DNA from: Euphorbia lathyris
Lineage: Eukaryota > Streptophyta > Magnoliopsida > Malpighiales > Euphorbiaceae
DNA length: 64,000 nucleotides
Assembly (NCBI RefSeq): GCF_963576675.1
Contig: NC_088914.1
Location: 79,544,441 to 79,608,440, forward strand
Direction: 5' to 3'
Shown here: positions 24,135 through 35,554 of the stretch, one piece after another
Layout: each line of letters opens with the position of its first letter
How positions within the stretch are numbered: the stretch's first letter is position 1
Translations under genes and position numbers: made by a program
The notes under the pieces: model-generated
What the model was told of the DNA's origin: nothing
The model's input: only the letters and a program-made list of their open reading frames with translations
The model's database searches: none

Positions 24135-25805
24135 TGTTGGGGTTTAGTGTCCTATAGACAATTGTTCTAGGATACAAACTTAATGTAAATGAATTGTTCT
24201 TTATATCATTTGTTTAATGAGATATATGTTTTATAACTATATAAAGGCAATCCCTTTTAAGCACTAAATAAAGTCTAATAAAAGGAAATCCGTAAGTTTA
24301 TTTAAAGTGATTATAAAGTGTTCATACAAGCATGAAGTGAGACAAAACTTTATAGTAAACTGATAAACTTAAAACCACCCCAAGTCAAGTGATATGTTTA
24401 GGATTGACATATCACTGTTGAGACTTGTATGTAACAATGTCTTCTGTCCGACAGAAAGCTGATCTCACAAGCTTCATATATACAGATATCTGGACAGTTA
24501 TATAGATCCGATGAAACGTTGTTCATTAGGATTGGGGATCCGATTTGAGATAACAGGATGGGTAGATTCATCCTTGTCACATGTTCATCTCATTGGTATT
24601 AATAGGTATAACTAATCCTCAGACTCAAAGGAATATTAATTGGTATTCTGGATTACGGAATGTGATGCTTTGACTCTAGTGTAACACGATCCTTAACAGA
24701 GATGACTCTGGGTGTGAACAGTAGACGTTGGGTATCACAGGAAGTAATTGCGGAGTCGTTATATATTGGATTGAGCATTTATCACTCCCGATAAATGGGA
24801 GATACATCCATGGATCGCTTGTGGAAGACTCGACTCTAAATCCTCGCAAGGTGATAGCTTAAGAGTAAGAAATACAGATTTCACTTAACCTATCTTTTTG
24901 AGTTGACTCGGCCTGTACAAGTAAAACGAACGTCTCGCTATATGTGACTTGACATCACCCATAGTCATAAGATTCAGTTCAAGGATGTAGTTGATAAAGG
25001 ATCGAATTATACTGTAACTAATACGGAAAGGTTAACGACAGAATCAACCTGTCTTCTTATAGCTCTGGGGGAATGATTACGGACTTGCTAATCACATACT
25101 CTGTACATCATTCCGTTATGCAAAGATTAAATATAATTCTTTGAAAATTAATTTAATAACGTTGCATACGGCTAGAAGCAATAAGAACCTAATGGATCAC
25201 ACATAAGACTTGGAACCTAAAAGAGAGATAGATGTTAATTAATTGATAGAAGCCCAATTGAGCCCAATAAGGCCCATGGACATAAGGGGGTCGAAATTCA
25301 TGTAGTGATATATATGAATAATTAATTTGATTTTGTTAATCCTAATTAGATTAGGAATATGAATTAAATTAATTAAGAGATAATTAAGTTAGGAGTTTTA
25401 ATTAGATTAATATACTCCTATTATTATCCAATAAGGTTATTATTATTATCCTTAATATATTAGATATATAGTGAGATAATAATTAGGAATTCTATTCCGA
25501 ATGGAATTCCTATTCAGTAACCTAATTCTATCTAACTAGGGATTAGATACAAGAGATTATAAATACCCCTTCCCTTGAGATTTTCGAAATCCAAGCAAGC
25601 CATACCCTACTTGTGATTTTCGAAATTCACCTAGTCCAAGAGAGAGAAAATTCGACACCCCTAGTTCGAGGACGAGATTTCTCTACGGCTTCGTTTGATC
25701 AATTGATTTTCATCTATTTCTTTTATCCTTGATCTTGTGTTGATTAGTTAGAGGCAATCTACTTTGGTTGCTATTCAACGGTTGATACTAAATTAATCTT
25801 CCCGT
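24135..25805 (+). repeat. Copia 5' LTR, left part (cut by the Tat element)
   Basis: Begins TGTTGGGGTTTAGTGTCC and matches 49573-51244 almost base for base. A TATA box (TATAAATA) lies at 25558-25565, so the Tat insertion at 25806 falls about 240 bp downstream of the LTR promoter, in R/U5. Confidence 0.95.
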
Positions 25806-26238
25806 TGTAGACACCGAGTCGGAGGACCTGTGACGAAAACCTGAAAACAAGACGGTTGAAGCGATTGATTCCGGAAGTTTTGAAAAATATATAAAGAATA
25901 ATAAGCGAAGGAAAATTAGCGGCACGACGCGGGTGCTTAGCGGCATCCGGCACGCGGACGACAATGGTCGAACGCCCGCTCGGCGGCGCGGGACGTGCGC
26001 TCGGCGTCCGTCGGACGCACCGCAAGTGGCACGCTCTCGACGTCCGAGCAGTGCCCGGGTCCGGTGGCACGGGGCGTGCTCTCGTGGGCCGCTGAGCGCA
26101 CGTGCCCGGTAGCGCGAAGCGCGCGTTCGGCGGCCGCGACGTGTGAGCGTCCGGCGGCGCTAGACGCGCGCTCGGCGACCGCAGGGTGCGCACGCCCGAT
26201 GGCTCGAGGCACGCCCCGTCGAGCGAACGCCCGACGGA

Positions 26239-26434
26239 GGTTGGGCGCGGGCGCCCAACCTAGCGTTGGGCGCTCGCCCAACGCCGTTGGGCGATCGCCC
26301 AACGATTGTTGGGCGATCGCCCAACAAATGTTGGGCGGCCGCCCAACAAGGTTGGGCGGTAGCCCAACACTAGGTTGGGCGGCCGCCCAACCCCAATGGG
26401 CGACGCCCAATTTCTTTTGGGCGTCGCCCATTGG
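26239..26434. repeat. Array of nine GC-rich palindromes in U3
   Basis: Units built on GTTGGGCG-NN-CGCCCAAC occur at 26239-26260, 26265-26282, 26286-26303, 26308-26325, 26330-26347, 26351-26368 (imperfect) and 26373-26392. A final pair, 26393-26410 and 26417-26434, forms an exact 18-bp inverted repeat. Each unit has CpG-containing arms. The array ends 19 bp before the TATA box, where promoter-proximal control elements would lie. Confidence 0.95.
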
Positions 26435-26452
26435 TCTGGGGACCCGTTTGCC

Positions 26453-26460
26453 TATAAAAA
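26453..26460 (+). promoter_or_regulatory. TATA box of the Tat LTR
   Basis: TATAAAAA inside GCCTATAAAAAGGCACGG, about 650 bp into the LTR, directly downstream of the palindrome array. Start of element RNA would be expected near 26485; not tested. Confidence 0.7.
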
Positions 26461-28818
26461 GGCACGGATCCCCATGCAAAAAAGGAGAAAAAAAGAGGAG
26501 AAAGGGAGGAGGAATCCTTAGAGAGCTTGTCACACTAGATATTTTTCTAGAGAGAGGAAGTTGATTTTTTTAGGAAAAAACATTTTTTTTCCTAAAACTT
26601 GAAAATCTCTAAATTTCCTAAGTTCAATTTTTACTAAATTTTTTATAAAAAACGGGAGCTCGTGGTTCGTGGAATCAATCGGCTTCAACTGTCAGATACC
26701 GAATTCAAGGTATTATCCGAGGACTAGACTCTTTATTTTATTTAATTTATTCTCTTCTTCTATTTTTATGCTATAGTTTTTATTCATTTAGTCATTTATT
26801 TATTTTGTCACATTTTATTTAATTAGCGTATTTATTTAATTTTCGTTTCGTGTTAAATAAAATTCGGTTTTGTTTTAAAATAAAAAACCTCGTTTTGATG
26901 TCCCAATACGAACCGTGATCCGATAAAAGGTAGTTCGGGTATCGAAAATGTTGTAATTACAAGTTTTTAATTTAAAAGGAATTTCCAAATAATGTTTTGA
27001 AATAAAAAACGTCGTTTAGGAATTTCCGTTTTCGACTATGATCCATCTTTGGTAGTTCGGAAACCCAAAACGATTGAATTAGATTTAATTTAAAGCTTTT
27101 GAATAAATCTGGAAACATTTAGGAGTACTGCTGTAATTTACCTATTCTGTCACTAAATGCTGTTTACCGACGGACTTTCCGTCTGTAAATCTGCCAAAAA
27201 TGTAAAAAATGCCATTTCAGTCCCTTTTTCTTAACTTTTAAACTTTTAATCCCTAGTACATATATATAAATATGTAATATATGTTTTTCAAATTATTTTA
27301 GAACTCTAGCATATATAATCATTCTAGAATATTTGTATATTATTATTTATTCCATTTTACAATATAAGTATAAGTATATATATGTATTCCTTTTTATTAA
27401 TTTGGGTTATGTTTTAAATGTTAGTTATTTGGTATTTTGAGAAATAATTAATATATATCAGCATATGGTATTTTTGGTATTTAAAACTATAGTAGTTATG
27501 TATATGTATAGTTTTTGGAACATTTGGGTTGTTTTAGTGATTATTGAATAAAATTATTTTTGGATAAGAATTATTTTCTTAGTTATAGGATTTACTTATT
27601 ATTTTCACATTTTCAAAGTATAGATATATTGTACCTATTATTTTTATATATACATATAGCTTCTTTTGTATTAACTCTTATTTTATATTCTATTTTTGAT
27701 TTAAATGTATATACGCATGTACAAATTATTTTCTTTACCCTTTGAGCCCATTCTTGGGTCCATATTTCAAATGGGCTTTATTTAAGTGTAAATATTAGTT
27801 AAAATAAGTTTATTATTGTAATTATAACAATTAGAGAGTCCATTAAATAAGTGGGGGAAATAAATCACAAAAAAATAGTTTTCAATTTAATTATTTAAAC
27901 TAAAAGGTTTTTTTTAGAGATTCTTAATGTAAATAAATAGTGCTTTCTTGACATTTCAAATCGTTTCTTAAAACACCACGTTTTAAAACCTTAATCCGTT
28001 CCAAAGGCGGATTAAAGGATCATTGTAATTAAAATCGTTTTCTTTGCAAATAATAGTTTTTTTGGAATCATTTTCTTAAAGGATTTGTACAAAATGAAAT
28101 TGACTTGTATGTTTAACCACGTTTTCTTATTAAAAGGTTCTTTATCTCAAACGTTTTCAAATACTCGAGTCGTTCCAACGGCGATTCGGGTAAGCTTCAT
28201 CAAACGAGGTTTTAAAATGCTCCTAAATCGTTCCAACGGCAATCAAGGTGCGAACCATGTAAATAAAACTCGTTTTGGGGAAATAAGTTAGTGTAGAATA
28301 AACACACAACATAACATTTAAATACGGTTGTAAATAAATCATTTCTTTCTTCCCTCTCTATGTATGTATAAACATAAATGGGTGATTCTTTACTGAGGTG
28401 GCTTTTCAATATCATATGCTCAAAATGGTTTCTAAAAAGAGAAAGAAAAGGGTTTCAAATGAATTTTAAACTTAAAGAAGTATACGATTAGTCCGTTATC
28501 GCCTAACATGCTGAGTAGGAGGCCGGTGGTTCATAACCGGGCGATGTCCGGGTGCCTAGTAGCCTTTCTCCGAAAAGGAGCTAGCCTTCTCGGCTCGTAC
28601 CTAAGTTTCCCGAACCCACACCGGTCTCCCGCAAGGGATCGGTGTTCATTTTCCCATTCGTGGGTGGCGACTCTTTCATATCTCCGAGCTCCGGTCCTGC
28701 CGAGCAGCTTGATTCCACGATTGGTTGCTTTCGGCGCCAATCACCGCTTACGTCGCCATGAGGTTGTCCACCCCCCGGTCCGCCCGGGAGATTAGGCCGT
28801 GGCACCTCGTCTAACAAG

Positions 28819-28836
28819 TGGCGACTCTGCTGGGGA
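28819..28836 (+). other. Primer-binding site, tRNA-Arg type
   Basis: TGGCGACTCTGCTGGGGA starts 2 bp after the 5' LTR and resembles the complement of plant tRNA-Arg 3' ends, as in Ogre/Tat elements. The same site occurs inverted at 61155-61172. Confidence 0.85.
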
Positions 28837-30871
28837 AGCGAGAAATTTGATTCCGAAAGGCGTGTATTAAGCCCTTAACGGGGACGGATCGTTTTACTTC
28901 TTTTCGTATGCATTCATATGCATTATTGCAAACCCTTTGGGTAGTTTCCGCGAAACCTCTAGCGAGAGTCCATTCGTCGCTCGAAAGAGGCTAGCGTAAG
29001 TTCCCCCTTACAGTAAGGCGCCAGAGGGTCCCCATCCATTCGTTAGGGGCGAATCTGTGCGGTCCTGTGAGGTCCCGCGGTCAGTCGTGTCAGCATATAG
29101 TAGCCTTAGAAGTTTCCATAGGATTACCCGTTACTATTTTTGATGTGATAAATGAATCAGTTCGTGTTTTCAAACCGCCATGATACGTATCTAATCCTAA
29201 AGTATGTAAAGAAAATGGGACGATGTGTTAATATATACTTATGAATCGACATACTAATTACCCTAAAAAACATCGAAACGATTTGAACTAAAAATGACTT
29301 AGTCATCTCATGTGAATGAACATGTGCGACCCGCCTTGTCCCTTTCGGTGTCCCGATGAAGGCACGTGTTCAGGAAATGTGTTATGACGTAAGCACATAT
29401 TAGTATGAATCGGTTTGGTATTAAGGATAATTACATCTCGATACAAAAGACTATATTAACAGTAGCCGTTATTCACATTCTTTAAATAAATTGGGATAAA
29501 ACGAGATCAAGACGAAACGAAAACGAAGAACATTTCTGTCCTGAACGACCCTGTCATAACGTGAAAAGTTTCGCACAAGTAGCCCGTCCCTTCCAAATGA
29601 AAGACGAGCTTTTACGTTATGCCTCGTGTCGTTCTTAAGAGAAATGGATGTGTCCGTACAGATGACTAAGAAAATAAAGAAGAGAAAAATGAACTAAATG
29701 ACCAAAATCATTCCGAATCTACGATATATATCAATACCGAGAGTAGTTAAAGAAAATAAACCAATGTCGTTGAGTACGTGCCTCGAACGAGTGTATACCC
29801 CGTTTAAAATCACAAAGCCGAATCAAGCCAAACCATATAATTGCGCCATATGGACGAGACTGCGGGTTTTGACTAACGACTCGATCATTTCGACCGTTAC
29901 CAAAACTGCAAGAAATATGGCCCGATGTACGTGTTTGCTTAATTCGTGCCTAAAGGAAAGAGAACGGTGATGTCCTCGCTTTGAATAAACATGCGATTCA
30001 ACGAAACGTTGATTTTCTATAACCACACTAAGATGATATATCCCGTAGGATTGGGAAGAACAACGAACTGTTGCTAGCCGAAAGGTTACCGTGCGCTCAA
30101 AATAAGACTCGCCGTCTTTTCATGTAGCTAAAATGAGCAAACGGATCCTCGATGCTAAGAACAAACGCGTTACGCGATGAGTCCGTTCCCTAAAATAAAA
30201 TCCAAAAGTGATTCCATCACTAAATGAACACATGGTTATGTCTCTCGATAGATCCAAAAGATCCCGTTGTAATCCAAAAATCGAGACACAAACCCGCGCG
30301 AACAAAAGGGAACGAGTCATTGACGATAACGAACGATCGGACTAGAAGAATAACTCGTACCCCGTCTAAAAACTGAGATGCGCTCAAAGGGAGTCAAAAC
30401 CCGAACTAATGCGTCTCACGAAAGGACGAAAGACGAGTTATTCTGAAAGGACAATCCAACTTAGTCGATTTCTTAGTCACTGAACATTGATACGTCAAAA
30501 CGAACTGTATTGTCTGATGGATGATTTACTTTCCCGCAATAATCGACGGCATCACGCGTCCCCCGGACCGCAATGTGAGCCCCAAACCAAAATCCTAGGA
30601 AAGAGACCTGGACCAACGAGTGTGTGGAGGAATAAGGGTGGAAGAGAGATGTTGTGATACGTGTAAATAGAACTAACGTTTGTTCTTCTTATCTTATAAT
30701 TATAAATAAATAAACGCACACACCACGAATCATGCATATAAAAATCATGCATACATACTAATGGATATCGTTCGCACAGACGTCATCATTAAGCGGTTGT
30801 AGTTTCGCGAGAGTGATCGGCTTGTCAGATAGTTTGATCAACTACGAGTAGACAGTTCAGAATCAGTAGTT
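28837..30871 (+). other. Tat element leader, no gene seen
   Basis: Two kilobases between PBS and gag without a long open frame of typical coding character. Short ORFs at 29698-29970, 30120-30320 and 30552-30752 show no domain. Long leaders are usual in the Tat lineage. An in-frame stop at 30830 bounds the gag frame on the left. Confidence 0.8.
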
Positions 30872-32341
30872 GTGGCTTCTGAATCATCTTCGTCTGGGTA
30901 TACTCAGTCCTCCGTCAGTATGTCTGCGACCGACGAGAAAGTGGCTGAATTAGAAAACTCTGTGAACAATATCAATGGTCAGCTGGCCGCAATCTTGGCC
31001 CAGCTAGCTGAGTTAGCACTGAAGGACAACAAGAGTGGTAGTAAGCGTGCTGAGAATGAGGTGAACGATGGCCCTCGCTTTGGGAATGAGGAGGATTATC
31101 AGGATTATATCCGAAAACAGCTGGAAAAGGAGAAAGCTAAGGAAGAGGAGTGGAAGCAACACATCACACAGGAAGTGCAGGACTTGCGTGGAGGAAGTTC
31201 CGAAAATCAGGACTTCTATAACTTGAAGAATTGTTTGTCGGCAACAGCTTTGCCTCTGAAATTTCGTCTCCCCGACATGAAAAAGTTCGATGGAACTGGA
31301 GATCCCACCGCTCACATGAATCAGTATGTTACTGTGATGAAGCACACGATCCTGACTGAGGATCAAGTCCTGGGGCTGTTTAACACCTATCTAGAGGGGG
31401 CTGCCCTCACATGGTTTCATGCATTGCCGATGGTAACAAAGAGGGATTGGAAGGAATTAGCAAAGTCGTTCATCGCTCAGTATAGCTTTAACACCATGCT
31501 GGAGGTCACTTTAAAAGAATTAGAGAGCACTAAGCAGCAGGCTGGGGAATCCTTTTCCGATTTTGTGAAAAGATGGAGGGCTAAGGCCGCAGTGATGAAA
31601 CAAAAGCCGCTCGAGCAGGATCAGATCCGAATGGTGGTTGGCAACACGTTGCCGTATATCAAGAATGAGTTGCGGTATATGCCATTTACTGATTTCAATC
31701 AGATGTATAGTTGTGCCTTGACTGTTGAAAGGGATGGGGAGCCAAAGAAAGCTTATACCAAGTGGACGAAGTCTGGGTATAGTGCCGGAGGGCCTAGTGC
31801 GAGTATGGAATCCGCAGCAGTGAAAGTGGTTGATCTTAATGCTATTGAAAAGAGGCGGTTCGCCAAGTTCGATCAGACCTACGCAAAAGTTTTTGAGCAT
31901 CTGCAGAAAAAGGGATTGTTGAAAGCCCTTACCCCGTATAACAAAGCTCAACCTACTCCGCAGATACAGGCTAGAGGGTATTGTGAATTCCATAGCAGTT
32001 ATGGGCATACAATTGAGAATTGCGAGAGGTTGAAACACGAAATCCAAGATTTAATCAAAGAGAAGAAGATAGCTGATCCTTCGTCAGCGAACCCTTCCAT
32101 TAGGCGTAATCCATTGCCTAATCATAGGGTGAGTACGATCGGAGTTGGTTTGACAGAAACTGTAGTGATGGAATCCTTCGAGGAAAATGTAGAGGAGTTG
32201 TTGGACTCCGATGAAAAGAGCAATGTAGGAAATGGTCTGTATGTGTCCTTCCTTGGTGAAGAACAAGAGGATGAACCGATGGGGGAAGGCTCGGATGGTG
32301 GGGCTCCGTATGATGAGGATAGTGCTGAAGAGACCGGATAA
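30872..32341 (+). CDS. Tat element Gag, first ORF
   Basis: Frame open from 30833; the first ATG is at 30920 (residue 17 when counted from the GTG at 30872), which I take as the likely start. An N-terminal heptad-like segment (VAELENSVNNINGQLAAILAQ) and a charged helix come first. A capsid-type Gag domain covers residues 138-285 (counted from 30872): N-terminal module FDGTGDPTAHM to FIAQY, then a C-terminal module with ESFSDFVKRWRAK. A CHHC motif, CEFHSSYGHTIENC, is at 371-384. The C-terminus is acidic. It ends at a TAA at 32339; the next ORF continues in the same frame 18 bases later, so this is either a decayed stop or a natural Gag/Pol border. Gag would build the particle and package RNA. 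Confidence 0.85.
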   Translation: MASESSSSGYTQSSVSMSATDEKVAELENSVNNINGQLAAILAQLAELALKDNKSGSKRAENEVNDGPRFGNEEDYQDYIRKQLEKEKAKEEEWKQHITQEVQDLRGGSSENQDFYNLKNCLSATALPLKFRLPDMKKFDGTGDPTAHMNQYVTVMKHTILTEDQVLGLFNTYLEGAALTWFHALPMVTKRDWKELAKSFIAQYSFNTMLEVTLKELESTKQQAGESFSDFVKRWRAKAAVMKQKPLEQDQIRMVVGNTLPYIKNELRYMPFTDFNQMYSCALTVERDGEPKKAYTKWTKSGYSAGGPSASMESAAVKVVDLNAIEKRRFAKFDQTYAKVFEHLQKKGLLKALTPYNKAQPTPQIQARGYCEFHSSYGHTIENCERLKHEIQDLIKEKKIADPSSANPSIRRNPLPNHRVSTIGVGLTETVVMESFEENVEELLDSDEKSNVGNGLYVSFLGEEQEDEPMGEGSDGGAPYDEDSAEETG

Positions 32342-35300
32342 GGGTCGTCTCGGACTATTGTGCCAGATTTGAGTTTGTTTAGTGGAGGAAGAGATCCCGA
32401 GGTGCACTTGCGTGAATATATGCACAACATGTTTATTGAATCCTTCGGAGTAGATGAGATTGCTCAGCGGTTTCATCATTCGCTGGTAGGCGAGCCTTTG
32501 GAATGGTTCCACTCATTACCCGACTCTTGCAAGCATGATTGGGATCAATTATCAGATTTATTCTTAGAAAAGTACCAAAGAGCCGAGGACAGGGCCGCAG
32601 AGCGCTTCGCAATGCAGATTGGACCTATCAAGCGTCCGCTACGGAGGGTTAGCAAGTATAATGGCAATAAGGATCCTATGGAACACCTTCATTTTTACTT
32701 GTCGGCTATGGCACCCTTGGGTTTTAAAGAAGAAGAGATCACTAGCTTGTTTTGTAATTCGTTGATGGGTGAACCGTTAATGTGGTACATGTCGTTGTCG
32801 ATGTATGTTAAGACCGATTGGGCGGCAATGACGAAAAGATTTATCAAGGAGTATACAGTATGGATGCTGGCAGAGCAAACCCCTGACTCCCCGTCTTACC
32901 AAACACCTGATGCGGTGTTAGCAATGCCTAGGTATGGTGGATACCAGGATCCTGTGGAGCATGCGAGGATATTTCGTAATCATATGTATGACGCCGGATT
33001 TCCGCAGTGTGAGTTGCATGAACACTTTCCGGAAACCTTGATGGGTGAAGCCTTATTGTGGCATCAGGGTCTATCAGAGGAGGAGATGGGTCATTGGATA
33101 CCGCTCCGAAGTGCCTTTATGGCGAGATATGAAATGTACATTCCATGGACGGGATCCCTGGATGATCTGGACAGGATTAGGCAATTCCCCGAGGAACATT
33201 TTGTGGATTATGCTAGAAGGTGGAGGCACCGTTATGAGCAGTGTAATGAGACAATGAGCGATAAGGTGCAGCTTATGTGCATACAACGAGGTGCTATTCC
33301 GTTGGCTGCAAGGAGGATGAGCCGGGTGTCCCTCCGTGACTATGATGAGTTGATAGGTTGGGCTTTGTACGGATCGGCGGATCCCTTTTTCCTGAATTCG
33401 AGTGTTCCTCACGTCATGGATTTAATGGTCGTGGAAATTTGGGAGAGTTCCTCGGACGAGGAGGATGCCAATCGAAGGGTTCCTATTAACATTTGGGACG
33501 AATCGGATGATGAGCCGGAAATTGCGGTAATGACGAGATCAGGTCGTGTGGCCGAGGGAAAGGCACCAATGGTAGAGACTGAGATTGGAGAAGGGTCGGC
33601 TCCTAAGCCTGATGACCAAGTTCTTGAGCAGTTGAAGAAGACGCAAGCTAAGTCTACGGTCTGGGAAGTTTTATGCCATTCCAAGTACCATCGTGAGAAC
33701 CTGATGAAGGAGTTGCAGAATTTGGTTATTTCCACCGATACTGAGCCAGCAGCGCTAGTAGGGGCAATTATGGCTCGAAAGAAGACTGAGATCACATTTA
33801 CCGATGAGGATCTCCCAGAAGAGGGGAAGGCTCATAATAAGCCATTGTATATCCGAGCGGAAATTAACGGGAAGAAGACTAGCTGTGTGATGGTCGATGA
33901 TGGATCGGCCATTAATGTTTGTCCGTTGAAACTCTTGTCGAAGTTGGGAGTGGAAAGAGGAGACTTGACGGCCTCTGAAATAGTGATTAGAGCATATGAC
34001 GACAGCCGTAGGCACATTGAAGGAGTCTTCAAGGCCAAGTTGAAAGTGGGGCCGCACGAGGAAGAAACTGAGTTCACGGTGTTGGATATCCCGGTAACTT
34101 TTGCTGTGCTGTTGGGACGCCCTTGGTTCCATAAGTTAGGAGGTGTGCCCTCCACGCTCCACCAAATGATTAAGTTCCCCTTCAGGGAGGAGATAGTAAC
34201 AATTAGAGCTGAGAAATTGAGCTCGGTGGCAGCACTGGGAATTGAGCCTCAACTTTTCTCCGGATTCCAAGTCTCCGGGATTTATGAGTCGAGCATGACC
34301 ACCGATGTGGTGAAAATGATGAAGGGAGGTTTCATCCCGGGAATGGGTTTAGGAGCATACCATCAGGGGCTGCCAGAGTTTCCGGACTTTAAGAGTCAGA
34401 AAACCCGGAGGGGTTTGGGATATGAGCGGGGGAGTCCGTCCAATGCGAGTGCTGAAGGAAAAGTAGGCTTGAGGAAGTATTTTGTGAGCGAGGGGCATGG
34501 GAAGGCATATTCAGGAACCCCCGAGGCATGGACTAGCACGGAAGGGAAGATTCTGCCAGGGTTCGAAATCTTCAATGATGTTGCCGACTGGGGCAAAGGA
34601 AAGGCGAGCTGCTTTGTCGAGGAGATCATGATGCTGGATTTAAATGCCGAGGAGCAGGTCATCACCATCGAAGCGACTATGGGAGCGGGAGATGAGCCTA
34701 GTACCTCCAAAATTCACGAAAAACCCGAGAACCCTGATGATGAAAATTGTATTACTGCTTTGTTTGAATCAGATGATGTAATCACCCATGCTATCAATGA
34801 AATGAATTCTGATTTTGCTTACTTGCTTGATGTTGATCATGATCATTCCAAGCATTCTCATTCATATAACATGCCTACATTTGAAATCAATACGATAGAA
34901 ATGTCAACTTTCAATCTTGGTACGGATGAAAATCCTAAACTTATACAAATTGCTCAAGCATTAACTATTGAAGAGAGAAAAGAATTTGAGAGAATAATTA
35001 AAAAATACGAAATTGTATTCGCTTGGACATACGAAGACATGCCTGGAATTGATCAATCTATCGTAACTCACCGCATTCCAACTTATCCCGAAGTAAAGCC
35101 CGTAAAGCAGAAGCTCCGGCGTATGAGACCCGAATGGGCAGATAAGATCAGGGAGGAGGTGAAGAAGCAGTTAGAAGCAGGATTCATCGAAGTGATCGAC
35201 TATCCCCTTTGGGTCGCAAATGTGGTACCAATTGCGAAGAAGGACGGCAAAGTGAGGATGTGCGTCGATTACAGAGATCTTAACAAGGCATGCCCCAAGG

Positions 35301-35554
35301 ATGAGTTCGCATTACCTCATATCGACGTATTGATCGACAGTGCAGCGTCAAGTGTATTACACACGAATGTGGATGGTTTTATGGGCTACATGCAAGTTCA
35401 GATGGCCGAAAAGCACAAAGCAAAAACCTCGTTCACAACTGAGTGGGGGACATACTGTTACAGAGTAATGCCGTTTGGGTTGAAAAATGTCGGGGCAACT
35501 TATCAGAGAATGGCCACAGCACTGTTCCATGATATGATACACAAGGAGGTATAA
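32342..35554 (+). CDS. Tat polyprotein: three Gag-like modules, protease, G-patch-like motif, RT (N-terminal half)
   Basis: A 1064-codon frame continues the gag frame. Residues counted from 32360: three Gag N-terminal-type modules at 6-72, 99-165 and 191-257, each with G-x-x-D-P near the start and W-x3-L/F near the end; only the third is followed by a C-terminal-type module (to about 336). Aspartic protease at 505-606 (VDDGSAINVCP, later LLGRPWFHKLG). A glycine-rich G-patch-like motif at 655-690 (GGFIPGMGLGAYHQGL). RT from about 905 (CVDYRDLNKACPKDEFALP, MPFGLKNVGATYQ). The stop at 35552 falls just before the VYVDD box and the frame goes on unbroken, so it looks like one substitution. Several conserved RT positions near 1005-1012 also look altered. 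Confidence 0.85.
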   Translation, partial: GSSRTIVPDLSLFSGGRDPEVHLREYMHNMFIESFGVDEIAQRFHHSLVGEPLEWFHSLPDSCKHDWDQLSDLFLEKYQRAEDRAAERFAMQIGPIKRPLRRVSKYNGNKDPMEHLHFYLSAMAPLGFKEEEITSLFCNSLMGEPLMWYMSLSMYVKTDWAAMTKRFIKEYTVWMLAEQTPDSPSYQTPDAVLAMPRYGGYQDPVEHARIFRNHMYDAGFPQCELHEHFPETLMGEALLWHQGLSEEEMGHWIPLRSAFMARYEMYIPWTGSLDDLDRIRQFPEEHFVDYARRWRHRYEQCNETMSDKVQLMCIQRGAIPLAARRMSRVSLRDYDELIGWALYGSADPFFLNSSVPHVMDLMVVEIWESSSDEEDANRRVPINIWDESDDEPEIAVMTRSGRVAEGKAPMVETEIGEGSAPKPDDQVLEQLKKTQAKSTVWEVLCHSKYHRENLMKELQNLVISTDTEPAALVGAIMARKKTEITFTDEDLPEEGKAHNKPLYIRAEINGKKTSCVMVDDGSAINVCPLKLLSKLGVERGDLTASEIVIRAYDDSRRHIEGVFKAKLKVGPHEEETEFTVLDIPVTFAVLLGRPWFHKLGGVPSTLHQMIKFPFREEIVTIRAEKLSSVAALGIEPQLFSGFQVSGIYESSMTTDVVKMMKGGFIPGMGLGAYHQGLPEFPDFKSQKTRRGLGYERGSPSNASAEGKVGLRKYFVSEGHGKAYSGTPEAWTSTEGKILPGFEIFNDVADWGKGKASCFVEEIMMLDLNAEEQVITIEATMGAGDEPSTSKIHEKPENPDDENCITALFESDDVITHAINEMNSDFAYLLDVDHDHSKHSHSYNMPTFEINTIEMSTFNLGTDENPKLIQIAQALTIEERKEFERIIKKYEIVFAWTYEDMPGIDQSIVTHRIPTYPEVKPVKQKLRRMRPEWADKIREEVKKQLEAGFIEVIDYPLWVANVVPIAKKDGKVRMCVDYRDLNKACPKDEFALPHIDVLIDSAASSVLHTNVDGFMGYMQVQMAEKHKAKTSFTTEWGTYCYRVMPFGLKNVGATYQRMATALFHDMIHKEV

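Larger units (their letters stand above)
25806..28816 (+). repeat. Tat element 5' LTR (3.0 kb)
   Basis: Starts TGTAGACACCGAG and ends CTCGTCTAACA. It contains a CpG-rich block at about 25920-26240, a palindrome array (26239-26434), a TATA box (26453-26460) and then a long AT-rich R/U5. Its last 989 bp recur at 42586-43574. The apparent long ORFs on both strands at 25771-26564 and 28508-28817 come from GC-rich composition and are not genes. Confidence 0.93.

Noticed and set aside
25771..26564. Long overlapping ORFs on both strands in the Tat LTR
   Set aside because: GC-rich, CpG-rich sequence lacks stop codons by composition; both strands are open at once, translations are low-complexity, and the region is LTR U3.
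28508..28817. ORFs of 69-95 codons repeated at 43266-43575
   Set aside because: They lie in the U5 of both Tat LTR copies; duplication follows from the LTR pair and no domain is seen.
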